Shown here in pieces: positions 1-6,910 of a stretch of DNA of 8,301 nt (position 1 is its first letter; each line of letters opens with the position of its first letter). The notes beneath the pieces are model-generated. The model was not told the origin of the DNA. It did not search any database and saw only the letters and a list, made by a program, of their open reading frames with translations. A program made the position numbers and the translations under genes. This DNA is from Avichristensenella sp031550455 (GTDB lineage: Bacteria; Bacillota; Clostridia; Christensenellales; Aristaeellaceae): assembly GCA_031550455.1 (NCBI GenBank), contig JAVBOQ010000005.1:1-8301 (forward strand), in the 5' to 3' direction.

Positions 1-131
1 TCCGGTGTCCGCAGGCTCGCGTCGCCCAGGCCGAGCTGCAGCGTGTCCATGCCGGCCTTGCGGCAGAACGAAATCCCGTCCGCCAGCGCGTCAAAGGGAA
101 TGATGGTGCCGATCGGCCAATGCTTCGCCAT
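1..131 (-). CDS. Probable sugar-phosphate isomerase/epimerase (TIM barrel), 5' end only
   Basis: Only the first 43 codons are in the window; the gene runs off the left edge. The ATG at 129-131 is preceded by GGGAGG (plus-strand positions 140-145) with 8 nt spacing, which fixes the start. The visible protein opens MAKHWPIGTIIPF, then a segment ending in KAGMDTLQLGLGDASLRTP. A first beta strand, a helix of the form DALADGISFCRKAGMD and a second strand TLQLGLGD are the usual opening of xylose-isomerase-like TIM barrels, a family that includes sugar-phosphate epimerases, myo-inosose dehydratases and AP endonuclease 2. No catalytic residue is visible yet, so the exact reaction cannot be named. It is separated from the upstream M28 gene by a terminator and has its own promoter, so it is probably a separate transcription unit. 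The family call is moderate; the substrate is unknown. Confidence 0.55.
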   Translation of the reverse strand, partial: MAKHWPIGTIIPFDALADGISFCRKAGMDTLQLGLGDASLRTP

Positions 132-161
132 GCCAACCGCCTCCCTGTTTTTTATGGCATC

Positions 162-190
162 AGTATACCATTCGGGGAATCAACATGCAA
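162..190 (-). promoter_or_regulatory. Promoter of the isomerase-like gene
   Basis: Read on the minus strand, TTGCAT (185-190) is followed after exactly 17 nt by TATACT (162-167), which matches five of six positions of the sigma-A -10 box. The -35 box keeps only TTG. Transcription would start near 155, giving a leader of about 24 nt that carries the GGGAGG ribosome binding site. It lies directly downstream of the terminator of the preceding operon, as expected for an independent unit. Confidence 0.6.
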
Positions 191-208
191 TCTGAGGAAA
201 CCGCGCGC

Positions 209-251
209 AAAAAGGCCTGCGGGCGGATGGATCAATCCACACCCACAGGCC
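209..251 (-). terminator. Rho-independent terminator of the M19-araB-M28 operon
   Basis: On the minus strand the arms GGCCTGTGGG-TG-TGGAT and ATCCGCCCGCAGGCC pair over about 15 bp, with two G-U pairs and a 2-nt bulge. The loop is TGATCC. The stem occupies 214-251 and is followed at once by five U residues (209-213). It begins 55 nt after the M28 stop codon, the right place and orientation to end the operon. Confidence 0.75.
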
Positions 252-265
252 GGCAGTATCTTGTC

Positions 266-292
266 AGGCGGAACCTCCTGGCGCCTCCGCCT
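266..292. repeat. Inverted repeat resembling the right-end palindrome cassette
   Basis: Between the M28 stop and its terminator, AGGCGGA (266-272) and TCCGCCT (286-292) form a perfect 7-bp inverted repeat. Positions 274-291 read CCTCCTGGCGCCTCCGCC. The complement of 8276-8292 reads CCTCCTGGACCTCCGCC, so the two are nearly the same apart from a small change in the middle. I read it as a decayed or partial copy of the same intergenic repeat family; chance similarity of G+C-rich sequence is possible. Confidence 0.4.
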
Positions 293-306
293 CCCCATCG
301 TTCTCC

Positions 307-2451
307 CTACGGCCTCACCGCAGCGATTTCCAGCAGCTTTGCCGTCTGCGCCGCCAGCGCCGCCGTTTCGTTCGCCATGTCAATGGCGTACTGCGCCCGC
401 GCGGCCGCGATTTCACGCGTATAAATCGCAATCTCGGCTTCGAACGACGGGTCGACCGCGTCGTATTTTGCGTACAGCGAGCGCGTGGCTTCCTCGACGT
501 TGGCGTACGGCACCTGACGGTTTGTGCCCCAGAACAGGTTGCCCGCAGCGCGCTCGCCGAACATCATGTCGTTCAGGATCGCGGTCACGCCCGGGCTGAA
601 CGAAAGCGCGTACCATTCGTTGATGTTGTTGATTTGCCATACAGGCCCGTCGACCGCGCCGACGACGTCACCGGCGTTCAAAAGCGCGATCGCTTCCTGC
701 ATAAGCGCGATGTTCTCCTGCTGCGCCTCGTGGCGGACGACAGGCCGTTCGTACATCAGCCCGAGGAAGGCCTCCTGCGTATCCCGGAACAGCGCCAGCG
801 AAAGGTTCGTGACTTCCTTTCCGAGCGTCCACAGCCGCGCCTTTTCCGCGGGATCGACCGCGGCGGCGTACGCCGCGTTGATGGCCGTGACCGTTTCGTA
901 CGCCGCTCCGGCCGCTTTTTCGTATCCAGCAAGCGCCGTCAAAAACGCGTCGACGTCCGCGCCGGCCTCACGTGCGGCTGTCTCGTCCACGGACGCCGCG
1001 ATCCGCGCGTGCTGCACGCGGTAATCAAGGTCGATCGCAGGCAGCGCGTCGATGTACATCGCCATCACGCCGTAGTACGCGATGTTGAAGCGCAGCACAT
1101 CCTCGTTGTAGGTGTCCTTTGTGTCAAAATCCGAGTGGTAGTACTGGTAATAGAAGTCCCAGACGCCTTCCCGGTCGTCGGTCAGCAGAAATCCGTTGAT
1201 GACCGACGGGATCCCGGCCGAGTAGTACGAGAAATCGTCCGAATATGTGTAAGTCTGGTATCCCTCGGACACGACGCCGCCGGGAAACACATGGTTCGCG
1301 CTCGGGGCCAGGCCGCTTTCCAGATAGTTCCGGATGAACGTGTACAGTTCCGGCGCGGTGTCCGAGCGCGTCGTGTCGCCGAACGCGAAGGCCGGCAGTT
1401 CCGAATTGATGAACGCGAGCGTTTTCCCAACCCATTCGGGCCTCGCCTGCGTCACCATGCCGTACGCGCCGGTCGACCAGTCGAACACCGTGCCGATCGC
1501 GCCCCATTCTTCCGCGCCGTGCGCCACGAAGACGATGTCGTTCTCCGGCGCGTACCCGGAATCGATCATCGCCTTGGCGATGGCGAGATCAAACGCGACC
1601 GCGCAGCTATTGTCCTGGAATCCCTTGTAATGCGTGTCATAGTGCGATCCGATAACGATCTGGTGATCGGACGACTTGCCCGCGATCCTGCCGACGACGT
1701 TGTAGGTCGTCGCGTTGTCCTCCTCGACGACGTTGTCCACCACGAGCGTCGCCGTCACCGTGCCTTTTTCAAGCAGCGCCTTGATCTCGTTGGCGCTGTT
1801 TTGGCTGATGCTGACCGAAGGGATACTGACCGGTCCGCAAAAATCGTTCATGTTCAGCGCGTCGGCCGACACTTCCGAGAACCCGCCGGTGTTGGCCAGC
1901 ATGATCGCGGCCGCGCCGAGCAGCTCGGCTTCCAGCGTCGGATATGTGATCCACCAGTTCTCGCGCTGGTTGATGTCGACCAGCACAATTTTGCCCTCGA
2001 CGCCGCCGACGGCGTCAAAGTCATACCGCGTGCCCTCACCGGCGAACACGATTTCCGCGGTGATTCCGTCTTTGGGCGTCGCGCCTGATGCGTAGGATTG
2101 CACCTTGAACGCCGTCCCGTCGGCGAGGGTCAGCGACGAGCCGTTGTTCGACCATTTGTCGGCGGTGATCGGCACCTTTTCCACATCGGAAAGGCCGATT
2201 TCCCGCATCACGCCGGCGATGGTTTCGGCGGCCGCGTGTTCCGCGTCGCTGCCCGCGTTGCGCGACCCGAGCGGCGAACTGTACAAAGCCGCGTTTTCCG
2301 AAAGTTCCGTCGCGACGCGCAGCGCAAACGCCATGTCTATCGACTCTTGAAACGCCGCGTACGGCGCGGATTCCTCCGCAAAGGCGAGTCCGCCGAACAG
2401 CGGCAGAAGCAGCGCGGCGCACAGTGAAAGGGCCAGGAAGATTTTGATCAT
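307..2451 (-). CDS. Secreted M28-family zinc metallopeptidase with PA-like insert and helical C-terminal region
   Basis: This 714-residue protein is a probable extracellular aminopeptidase. Residues 1-25 form a signal peptide (hydrophobic core LALSLCAALLLPLFGG, cleavage after AFA). Residues about 100-240 look like a protease-associated (PA) domain, including LLGAAAIMLANTGG. Residues about 250-470 are the M28 catalytic domain. By family pattern the di-zinc ligands are H270 (GSHYDTH), D280 (QDN), E315 (HGAEEWG), E351 (INSEL) and H439 (YYHSDFDT), with E314 as general base and D272 supporting H270. The fourth ligand is usually Asp (N-x-D); here it is Glu. Residues about 471-714 are mostly alanine-rich predicted helix that I do not recognise. 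The ATG overlaps the araB stop as ATGA and has AGGAGGT at 2458-2464, 6 nt upstream, so translation is coupled. It is the last gene of the operon. The fold is certain; the peptide substrate is unknown. Confidence 0.9.
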   Translation of the reverse strand: MIKIFLALSLCAALLLPLFGGLAFAEESAPYAAFQESIDMAFALRVATELSENAALYSSPLGSRNAGSDAEHAAAETIAGVMREIGLSDVEKVPITADKWSNNGSSLTLADGTAFKVQSYASGATPKDGITAEIVFAGEGTRYDFDAVGGVEGKIVLVDINQRENWWITYPTLEAELLGAAAIMLANTGGFSEVSADALNMNDFCGPVSIPSVSISQNSANEIKALLEKGTVTATLVVDNVVEEDNATTYNVVGRIAGKSSDHQIVIGSHYDTHYKGFQDNSCAVAFDLAIAKAMIDSGYAPENDIVFVAHGAEEWGAIGTVFDWSTGAYGMVTQARPEWVGKTLAFINSELPAFAFGDTTRSDTAPELYTFIRNYLESGLAPSANHVFPGGVVSEGYQTYTYSDDFSYYSAGIPSVINGFLLTDDREGVWDFYYQYYHSDFDTKDTYNEDVLRFNIAYYGVMAMYIDALPAIDLDYRVQHARIAASVDETAAREAGADVDAFLTALAGYEKAAGAAYETVTAINAAYAAAVDPAEKARLWTLGKEVTNLSLALFRDTQEAFLGLMYERPVVRHEAQQENIALMQEAIALLNAGDVVGAVDGPVWQINNINEWYALSFSPGVTAILNDMMFGERAAGNLFWGTNRQVPYANVEEATRSLYAKYDAVDPSFEAEIAIYTREIAAARAQYAIDMANETAALAAQTAKLLEIAAVRP

Positions 2452-4118
2452 GGAACGACCTCCTCCGTTTTGATCCGCTTCAGCGTCTTGAGCGCAGGAT
2501 CGCCTCCGCGGCCGAACAGGTCATGCAGCCTGCGGTACACGGCGAACAACTTGTCATAGACCGCGCTGTTCTCGGCGATCGGACGGTACACGATGTCCTT
2601 GACGCCGCCCATTTCCCCGGCGGCCTGCTGAATCGTGTCATAGCCGCCGCGCGCCTTGCCCGCCGCGACCGCGCCGAACATCGCGCTGCCGAGCGCCGGC
2701 GACTGGGCGGAGCGCGCGATGCGGATCTCGCGGCGCGTCACATCCGCGTAAATCTGCATCATCATCGGGTTCTTGTCCGCGATGCCGCCGCAGGCGAACA
2801 GCTCGTCGATCCGCACGCCGTTTTCGGCGAACGTGTCGACGATCATCCGCGTGCCGTAGGCGGTCGCCTCGACCAACGCGCGGTACATCTCCTCGGGCTT
2901 TGTCGAAAGCGTCATGCCGAGCATCACGCCGGTCAGGTTCGCGTCGACGAGCACCGAGCGGTTGCCGTTCCACCAGTCGAGCGCCAGCAGGCCGCTCTCG
3001 CCCGGGCGCAGCTTTTGCGCCTTTTCGGTGAGAAGCTGCTGGATGTGCAACCCGCGCGCCTTCGCTTCTTCCGCATAAGCGGCCGGTACGCAGTTCTGCG
3101 CGAACCACGCGAAATGGTCGCCGACGCAGCTCTGGCCCGCCTCGTAGCCGAGATACCCCGGAACGACGCCGTCCTCGACGACGCCGCACATGCCGGGCAC
3201 AAGCCTTTCCTCGTCGCCGAGCACAATGTGGCAGGTCGACGTGCCCATGATCATCAGCAGCTTGCCGGGTTCGGTGATGCCCGCCGCGGGCAGCGACACG
3301 TGCGCGTCCACATTGGCGACGGCGACCGCCGCCCCGACGGGAAGCCCGGTCAGTTTCGCGGCCTCGGGCGTGATCTCGCCGGCCTTCGCGCCGATCGGAC
3401 GGATGTCGTTTGACAGCTTCTCCTCGACAAGGTTTTCAAGGCGCGGGTCGAGTGCTTTCAGGAACGCTTTCGACGGATACCCTTCGCGCTTTGACCACAT
3501 CGCCTTGTACCCTGCGGTGCAGGCGTTGCGCGCCTCCCTGCCGCAAAGCCGCCAGATCACCCAGTCGGCCGCCTCGATGAACCTGTCGGCGGCGGCGTAG
3601 ATATCCGGCGCCTCTTCCAATGTCTGCCAGATCTTCGGCAGCGCCCATTCGGACGAAATCTTGCCGCCGTATCGGTTTAAGAACGATTCGCCGCGCGCCG
3701 CCGCGATCCCGTTCAGCCGGTCGGCCTGCCCCTGCGCGGCGTGATGCTTCCATAGCTTGATGTACGCGTGCGGATTGTTTTGATAAGCGGGCAGAAAGCA
3801 CAGCGGCGTGCCGTCCGCCTTGCAGGGCATCAGCGTGCAGGCCGTGAAGTCGATGCCAACGCCGATCACGTCGTCCGCGCGGATGCCGCTGTCCGCGATC
3901 GCCTTTGGAATCGTGTACGAAAGGCAGTCAAGGTAATCCTGCGGATGCTGCAGCGCCCAGTCAACGCCGAGCTTCGCGCCGCCGGGCAGCGCTTCATCCA
4001 TGACCGCGTGCGGATAGTCCATCGTCGCGGACGCAAGCTCGCGGCCCGTGCCGACCTCGACGACGAGCGCGCGCGCCGACAGCGTGCCGAAGTCAACGCC
4101 AATCGCATATTTGGCCAT
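2448..4118 (-). CDS. araB: L-ribulokinase
   Basis: FGGY-family sugar kinase of 556 residues, the usual length of AraB (EC 2.7.1.16), which phosphorylates L-ribulose with ATP in the cytoplasm during L-arabinose use. The whole protein follows the AraB pattern: phosphate loop VDFGTLSARALV (8-19), YPHAVMD (35-41), DWALQHPQDYL (53-63), GIDFTACT (88-95), PHAYIKLWKHHAAQ (116-129), GGKISSEW (151-158), NVDAHVS with probable catalytic base D271, MGTSTCH (291-297), GYEAGQS (324-330) and the nucleotide-binding stretch ACGGIADKNPMMMQIYADV (442-460). I start at the ATG of 4116-4118: AGGAGG (4126-4131) lies 7 nt upstream, whereas the GTG two codons earlier would sit 1 nt from it. The gene begins 2 nt after the M19 stop and overlaps M28 by 4 nt. 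No araA or araD is in the window; some AraB enzymes also accept D-ribulose or ribitol, so another pentulose is possible. Confidence 0.93.
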   Translation of the reverse strand: MAKYAIGVDFGTLSARALVVEVGTGRELASATMDYPHAVMDEALPGGAKLGVDWALQHPQDYLDCLSYTIPKAIADSGIRADDVIGVGIDFTACTLMPCKADGTPLCFLPAYQNNPHAYIKLWKHHAAQGQADRLNGIAAARGESFLNRYGGKISSEWALPKIWQTLEEAPDIYAAADRFIEAADWVIWRLCGREARNACTAGYKAMWSKREGYPSKAFLKALDPRLENLVEEKLSNDIRPIGAKAGEITPEAAKLTGLPVGAAVAVANVDAHVSLPAAGITEPGKLLMIMGTSTCHIVLGDEERLVPGMCGVVEDGVVPGYLGYEAGQSCVGDHFAWFAQNCVPAAYAEEAKARGLHIQQLLTEKAQKLRPGESGLLALDWWNGNRSVLVDANLTGVMLGMTLSTKPEEMYRALVEATAYGTRMIVDTFAENGVRIDELFACGGIADKNPMMMQIYADVTRREIRIARSAQSPALGSAMFGAVAAGKARGGYDTIQQAAGEMGGVKDIVYRPIAENSAVYDKLFAVYRRLHDLFGRGGDPALKTLKRIKTEEVVP

Positions 4119-4120
4119 CG

Positions 4121-5053
4121 TCACGCCTCCTCAAACCGCTTCATGTAGCGCAGGAAATTTTTGCCCGCGATGCCTTCGATTTCATCCTTTGAAAACCCGC
4201 GCTTCGCCAGCGCGTCCAGCAGGTTCGGGATGTCGCCCGGGTGCTGCAAACCGATCGGCGCGGAGCTGATGCCGTCGAAATCGCTGCCGAGGCCGAGGAT
4301 GCCGACGCCGCCGATGTCCGCGATGTGCGCCATGTGGTCGCAGACGGTGTCGAGCGTCGCCACCTTCGCGTCGGTCAGGAACGACGTGTAGAAGTTGATG
4401 CCCATCCAGCCGCCGCAATCGATCAGCGCCTTGATCTGGTCGTCGGTTAAGTTGCGCGTATGGTTGCGCAGCTTGCGGCTGCACGAATGCGACGCCATCG
4501 GCGGCCTGTCGTTGTGGAATATCAGATCCCAGAACCCGCCTTCGCCCAGGTGCGACACGTCCGCGGCGACGCCGAGCCGGTTCATCTCGCGCACGACCTC
4601 CCAGCCGAACGGCTTGAGCCCGTGCTGGCCGCCGTCGCAGTGCGGGTAGGCGATCAGGTTTTCAAAGTTCCAGGTCAGCGCCAGCAGCCGCACGCCGAGC
4701 TTTCGGTATGTCCGCAGCGTCTCGATCGAGTCGCCCAGGATCTCGCCGCCCTCGATCGACAGCATCAGGCAGGTGTCGCCGTCCTTTGCGTCGAACGGGC
4801 TGTCCACCTTGCGCACGCCGTGCTCCGTCAGCGTCGGCAGCACCGCGTACTGCGCGTCGGCCATCGCGCGCGGCGCGTCCGCGCCCGTTCCCTTCGGGCC
4901 GACCGAACCCGAAAACAATGCGCAGACCTGCAGCGTCACGCCGCCGTCGCGCAGCCGCTCGGGCGTCACGTCCGGAGAAGGCCGGTTGGTAAACTCATTT
5001 TCGAGGCGCGACCGCGCCAGCAGGGTGTCACAATGCGTATCCGCGATATACAT
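4121..5053 (-). CDS. M19-family (membrane dipeptidase-like) metallo-dipeptidase
   Basis: A 310-residue amidohydrolase-fold protein of peptidase family M19, the renal/membrane dipeptidase family, which cleaves dipeptides, often including those with a D-residue at the C-terminal position. The zinc ligand set is complete: H7 and D9 (DTHCDT), the bridging E101 (SIEGGE), H168 (DVSHL) and H189 (ASHS). D258 (GSDFDG) is the expected active-site Asp. RNHTRNLTDDQI (197-208) and GGWMGINF (214-221) are further family landmarks. There is no signal peptide, so it should be cytoplasmic, unlike the anchored mammalian enzyme. ATG at 5051-5053 has AGGAGG at 5061-5066 with 7 nt spacing. It is the first gene of the operon; araB starts 2 nt after its stop. 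Paired with a secreted M28 enzyme it could finish digestion of imported dipeptides or act in cell-wall peptide turnover (inference). Family is near certain, substrate is not. Confidence 0.93.
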   Translation of the reverse strand: MYIADTHCDTLLARSRLENEFTNRPSPDVTPERLRDGGVTLQVCALFSGSVGPKGTGADAPRAMADAQYAVLPTLTEHGVRKVDSPFDAKDGDTCLMLSIEGGEILGDSIETLRTYRKLGVRLLALTWNFENLIAYPHCDGGQHGLKPFGWEVVREMNRLGVAADVSHLGEGGFWDLIFHNDRPPMASHSCSRKLRNHTRNLTDDQIKALIDCGGWMGINFYTSFLTDAKVATLDTVCDHMAHIADIGGVGILGLGSDFDGISSAPIGLQHPGDIPNLLDALAKRGFSKDEIEGIAGKNFLRYMKRFEEA

Positions 5054-5078
5054 AGGCGTCCCTCCTGTTCATGTCTGT

Positions 5079-5084
5079 ATCATA
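5079..5084 (-). promoter_or_regulatory. Probable -10 box of the M19-araB-M28 operon with palindrome
   Basis: On the minus strand TATGAT lies 12 nt upstream of the M19 ribosome binding site and just after the preceding terminator. It matches five of six -10 positions. No good -35 box is present at 16-18 nt, which suggests an activator-dependent or weak promoter. The box sits inside a perfect palindrome, TGTAT-C-ATACA (5076-5086), a possible operator. Confidence 0.45.
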
Positions 5085-5110
5085 CACCGAAACGCGCCGC
5101 CGCGCCACCC

Positions 5111-5142
5111 AAAAAAACGGACACGCCGGGCGGACGGCTCCG
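5111..5142 (-). terminator. Rho-independent terminator of the zinc-ribbon gene
   Basis: Minus-strand reading gives CGGAGCCG, loop TCCGCC, then CGGC-GTG-TCCG, an 8-bp stem with a 3-nt bulge, followed directly by seven U residues (5111-5117). It lies about 40 nt after the zinc-ribbon stop codon and before the operon promoter, so it insulates the two units. Confidence 0.7.
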
Positions 5143-5183
5143 CGGCGGCGCGTCGGGATGGCCTGTCATGGCGGTGTTCGGCG

Positions 5184-5477
5184 TTACGCTTCCGGCGCTT
5201 TGTACTGTGCCATGCCGTCCTCGGCGTCAAACGGGTTGCCGGCAGGTTCCGGATCCGGCTCCTCCGGCGCATAGCGCGCGCCCGGGCGCATCTCGCGCAG
5301 GCACGCCCCGCAGAGATCCTCGCCGGGCCGCGCGGCGCGCTCGCCGCACACCGAGCAGACCTGCGAGGCGTCATCCTCCGCCCAGTTTCCGGGCGACTGA
5401 TCGCGGCAGACCGAACACAGCACGCCGCCGTCCAGGATATAGTTCAGCTCGCAGCGCGGACATTTGCAAAGAATCAT
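5184..5477 (-). CDS. Small double zinc-ribbon protein
   Basis: A 97-residue soluble protein with two four-cysteine metal sites. Site one uses C6 and C9 (CPRC) with C21 and C24 (CSVC), and C4 lies just before it. Site two uses C41 and C44 (CSVC) with C56 and C59 (CGAC). The tail (residues about 61-97) is acidic and proline-rich (PEEPDPEPAG) and probably disordered. The N-terminal stretch CKCPRCELNYI resembles, from memory, the start of small zinc-ribbon proteins in Clostridia; I cannot give a function. The ATG at 5475-5477 is chosen because GGAGG (5482-5486) lies 4 nt upstream and a promoter lies between it and the MATE gene. A longer reading from a TTG at 5537 would start inside that promoter's -35 box. 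A nucleic-acid or protein-interaction role is plausible for tandem zinc ribbons but not shown. Confidence 0.75.
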   Translation of the reverse strand: MILCKCPRCELNYILDGGVLCSVCRDQSPGNWAEDDASQVCSVCGERAARPGEDLCGACLREMRPGARYAPEEPDPEPAGNPFDAEDGMAQYKAPEA

Positions 5478-5478
5478 G

Positions 5479-5531
5479 TTGCCTCCAAAATAGACCTCGG
5501 TCTGTATCAATATAGCACATTTTGGAGGCAA
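5479..5531. repeat. Perfect 13-bp inverted repeat around the zinc-ribbon start site
   Basis: TTGCCTCCAAAAT (5479-5491) and ATTTTGGAGGCAA (5519-5531) are exact reverse complements separated by 27 bp. The right arm fills most of the promoter spacer; the left arm contains the ribosome binding site of the zinc-ribbon gene. Inside lies a second, smaller inverted repeat, AGACC-TC-GGTCT (5492-5503), at the expected start of transcription. In RNA reading through from the MATE gene the arms would pair and hide the ribosome binding site; in RNA from the local promoter the first arm would be absent. Confidence 0.85.
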
Positions 5532-5537
5532 GGGCAA
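5509..5537 (-). promoter_or_regulatory. Promoter of the zinc-ribbon gene
   Basis: Minus-strand TTGCCC (5532-5537), 17 nt spacer, TATATT (5509-5514, five of six matches). Start of transcription near 5502-5503 would give a leader of about 26 nt. The -35 box is only 11 nt after the MATE stop codon, so this is an internal promoter downstream of MATE. Confidence 0.55.
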
Positions 5538-5548
5538 CAGCTTTCACG

Positions 5549-6910
5549 CTACGCGGCCACTTTTTCCCGCGTCACGTTCCGGATCCACTTGTTCCCGCGA
5601 AGCCGGAGCAGCGCGATGATCCACTTGAACGTCTGGTCAATGCGCAGCATCAGGAACATCAAAGGCAGCGGCAGCTTGAACACGAACGCCGACAGCGCGG
5701 CGATCGGCAGCACGACGAGCCAGCCGCAGATCATGTCGACGATCATGACGAACCGGCTGTCGCCCGCGCCTCGGTTGATGCCGACAAAGCAGGACGCGTG
5801 GTAGGTCGTGCCGACCAGCGTCACCGCGGCGATGCCGATCATCTGCACCGCGAGGGCGCGCGCCTCCTCGGACACGCCGCCGTATAGCCCCGCGAACGGC
5901 GCGCGGACAAAGAATACGATCGCCGCCATCGTCACGCCGATCATCAGGAACATCAACTGAATCGTCTTGGCGTACGCGCGCGTCTTTTCGTAATCGCCCG
6001 CGCCGACCGTCTTGCCGATGACGACGCACGCGCCGCCGGCCAGGCTGCTCGTGAAGATCACGCCGAGCTGCATCAGCGACTCGCCGATGTTGTTCGCGGC
6101 GATCATCTGCGCGCCGAGGTGGCCGATGATCGCGGCTTTCATCACGCCGACGAACGCCCACTGCGTGTCCACGACGCCGACCGGCATGCCGTACTTGACA
6201 TAATCGCGCAAAAGCACGCGGTCGCCGCGCAGCAGGTCGCGGGGCCGTATCGCGAACCGTTTTTGCGCATAAAAAAGGTAGAACCAGACTGCGGCCAATT
6301 CAATGCACCGCGCCAGCACCGTGGCCAGCGCCGCGCCCTGCGCGCCCATCGCGGGCATGCCGAGCTTTCCGAAGATGAGCACATAATTGAGGCCGATATT
6401 GCTCACCAGCGACAGCAGCGTCGTGTACAGCGTGATCTTGACGATCTCGACGCAGCGGAGCATGCCGACGAGCGCAGTCGTCACAGCGTAGGGCAGGTAG
6501 GAAAAGCAGACCACCGTCAGGTAGGGCAGCGCGGCCTCGATGATCAAAGGGTCGCCGACCAGCAGCGACAGCGGGCCTCTGGGAAAAAGCGAAACCACGG
6601 CGACGAACAGCGCCGCGACCGCAAGGCAGATCCAGGTGACAAACGCGAAGATGCGCCGGATGCGCTCGGTGTCCTGCCTGCCCCAGTATTGCGAGATCAG
6701 CACCGCCGAGCCGCCGACCAGCCCGTTGATCGCCGCGACAAACAGCGCGGTGACGCCGTTGGACTGCGCGACGCCCGCGTACACCGTGTCGCCCAGGCTC
6801 GCGACCATCATGTTGTCGACGAGCACCACCAGAAACGACACGAACCCTTGAATCGCCGTCGGCAACGCAAGGGTGAAAATCGTCCGGTAAAACGCTTTAT
6901 CCCGTACCAC
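5549..6910 (-). CDS. MATE-family multidrug/cation efflux transporter
   Basis: A polytopic membrane protein of 453 residues (464 if the ATG at 6941-6943 is used) with about twelve hydrophobic segments in two similar halves, the size and layout of the MATE family, which exports organic cations, drugs or metabolites in exchange for Na+ or H+. Family landmarks, counted from the chosen start, are LALPTAIQGF near the N-terminus, SQYWGRQD (about 73-80), the central basic loop QKRFAIRPRDLLRGD, YGMPVG at the start of the second half, and GINRGAGDSRF (about 377-387). I prefer the GTG at 6908-6910 because the protein then opens MVRDKAFYRTIFTLALP, typical of the family, and because the promoter at 6953-6981 would put the mRNA start only a few nt before the upstream ATG. 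GGAAGGG lies 10 nt upstream of the GTG; neither start has a strong ribosome binding site. It diverges from GH130. The exported substrate cannot be told. Confidence 0.9.
   Translation of the reverse strand: MVRDKAFYRTIFTLALPTAIQGFVSFLVVLVDNMMVASLGDTVYAGVAQSNGVTALFVAAINGLVGGSAVLISQYWGRQDTERIRRIFAFVTWICLAVAALFVAVVSLFPRGPLSLLVGDPLIIEAALPYLTVVCFSYLPYAVTTALVGMLRCVEIVKITLYTTLLSLVSNIGLNYVLIFGKLGMPAMGAQGAALATVLARCIELAAVWFYLFYAQKRFAIRPRDLLRGDRVLLRDYVKYGMPVGVVDTQWAFVGVMKAAIIGHLGAQMIAANNIGESLMQLGVIFTSSLAGGACVVIGKTVGAGDYEKTRAYAKTIQLMFLMIGVTMAAIVFFVRAPFAGLYGGVSEEARALAVQMIGIAAVTLVGTTYHASCFVGINRGAGDSRFVMIVDMICGWLVVLPIAALSAFVFKLPLPLMFLMLRIDQTFKWIIALLRLRGNKWIRNVTREKVAA

Noticed and set aside
634..2088. Open frame of 484 codons on the plus strand opposite the M28 gene
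   Set aside because: Arginine- and valine-rich reverse-complement shadow of a G+C-rich real gene; no recognisable domain and no ribosome binding site. The same holds for plus-strand frames at 2523-3413, 4460-5515 and 6119-6937, and for the minus-strand frame at 6978-7745.
4119..4124. GTG at 4122-4124 as araB start
   Set aside because: It lies 1 nt after the AGGAGG box. The ATG at 4118 has ideal 7-nt spacing and gives the usual MAKYAIGVDFG start.
5479..5531. Intrinsic terminator of the MATE gene, or terminal repeats of a tiny insertion element
   Set aside because: No U-run follows the 3' arm, and there is no target-site duplication or transposase. A regulatory role fits better.
5478..5537. 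Longer zinc-ribbon protein starting with TTG at 5537
   Set aside because: The extra 20 residues would be encoded by the promoter and the inverted repeat, and the ATG at 5477 has its own ribosome binding site.
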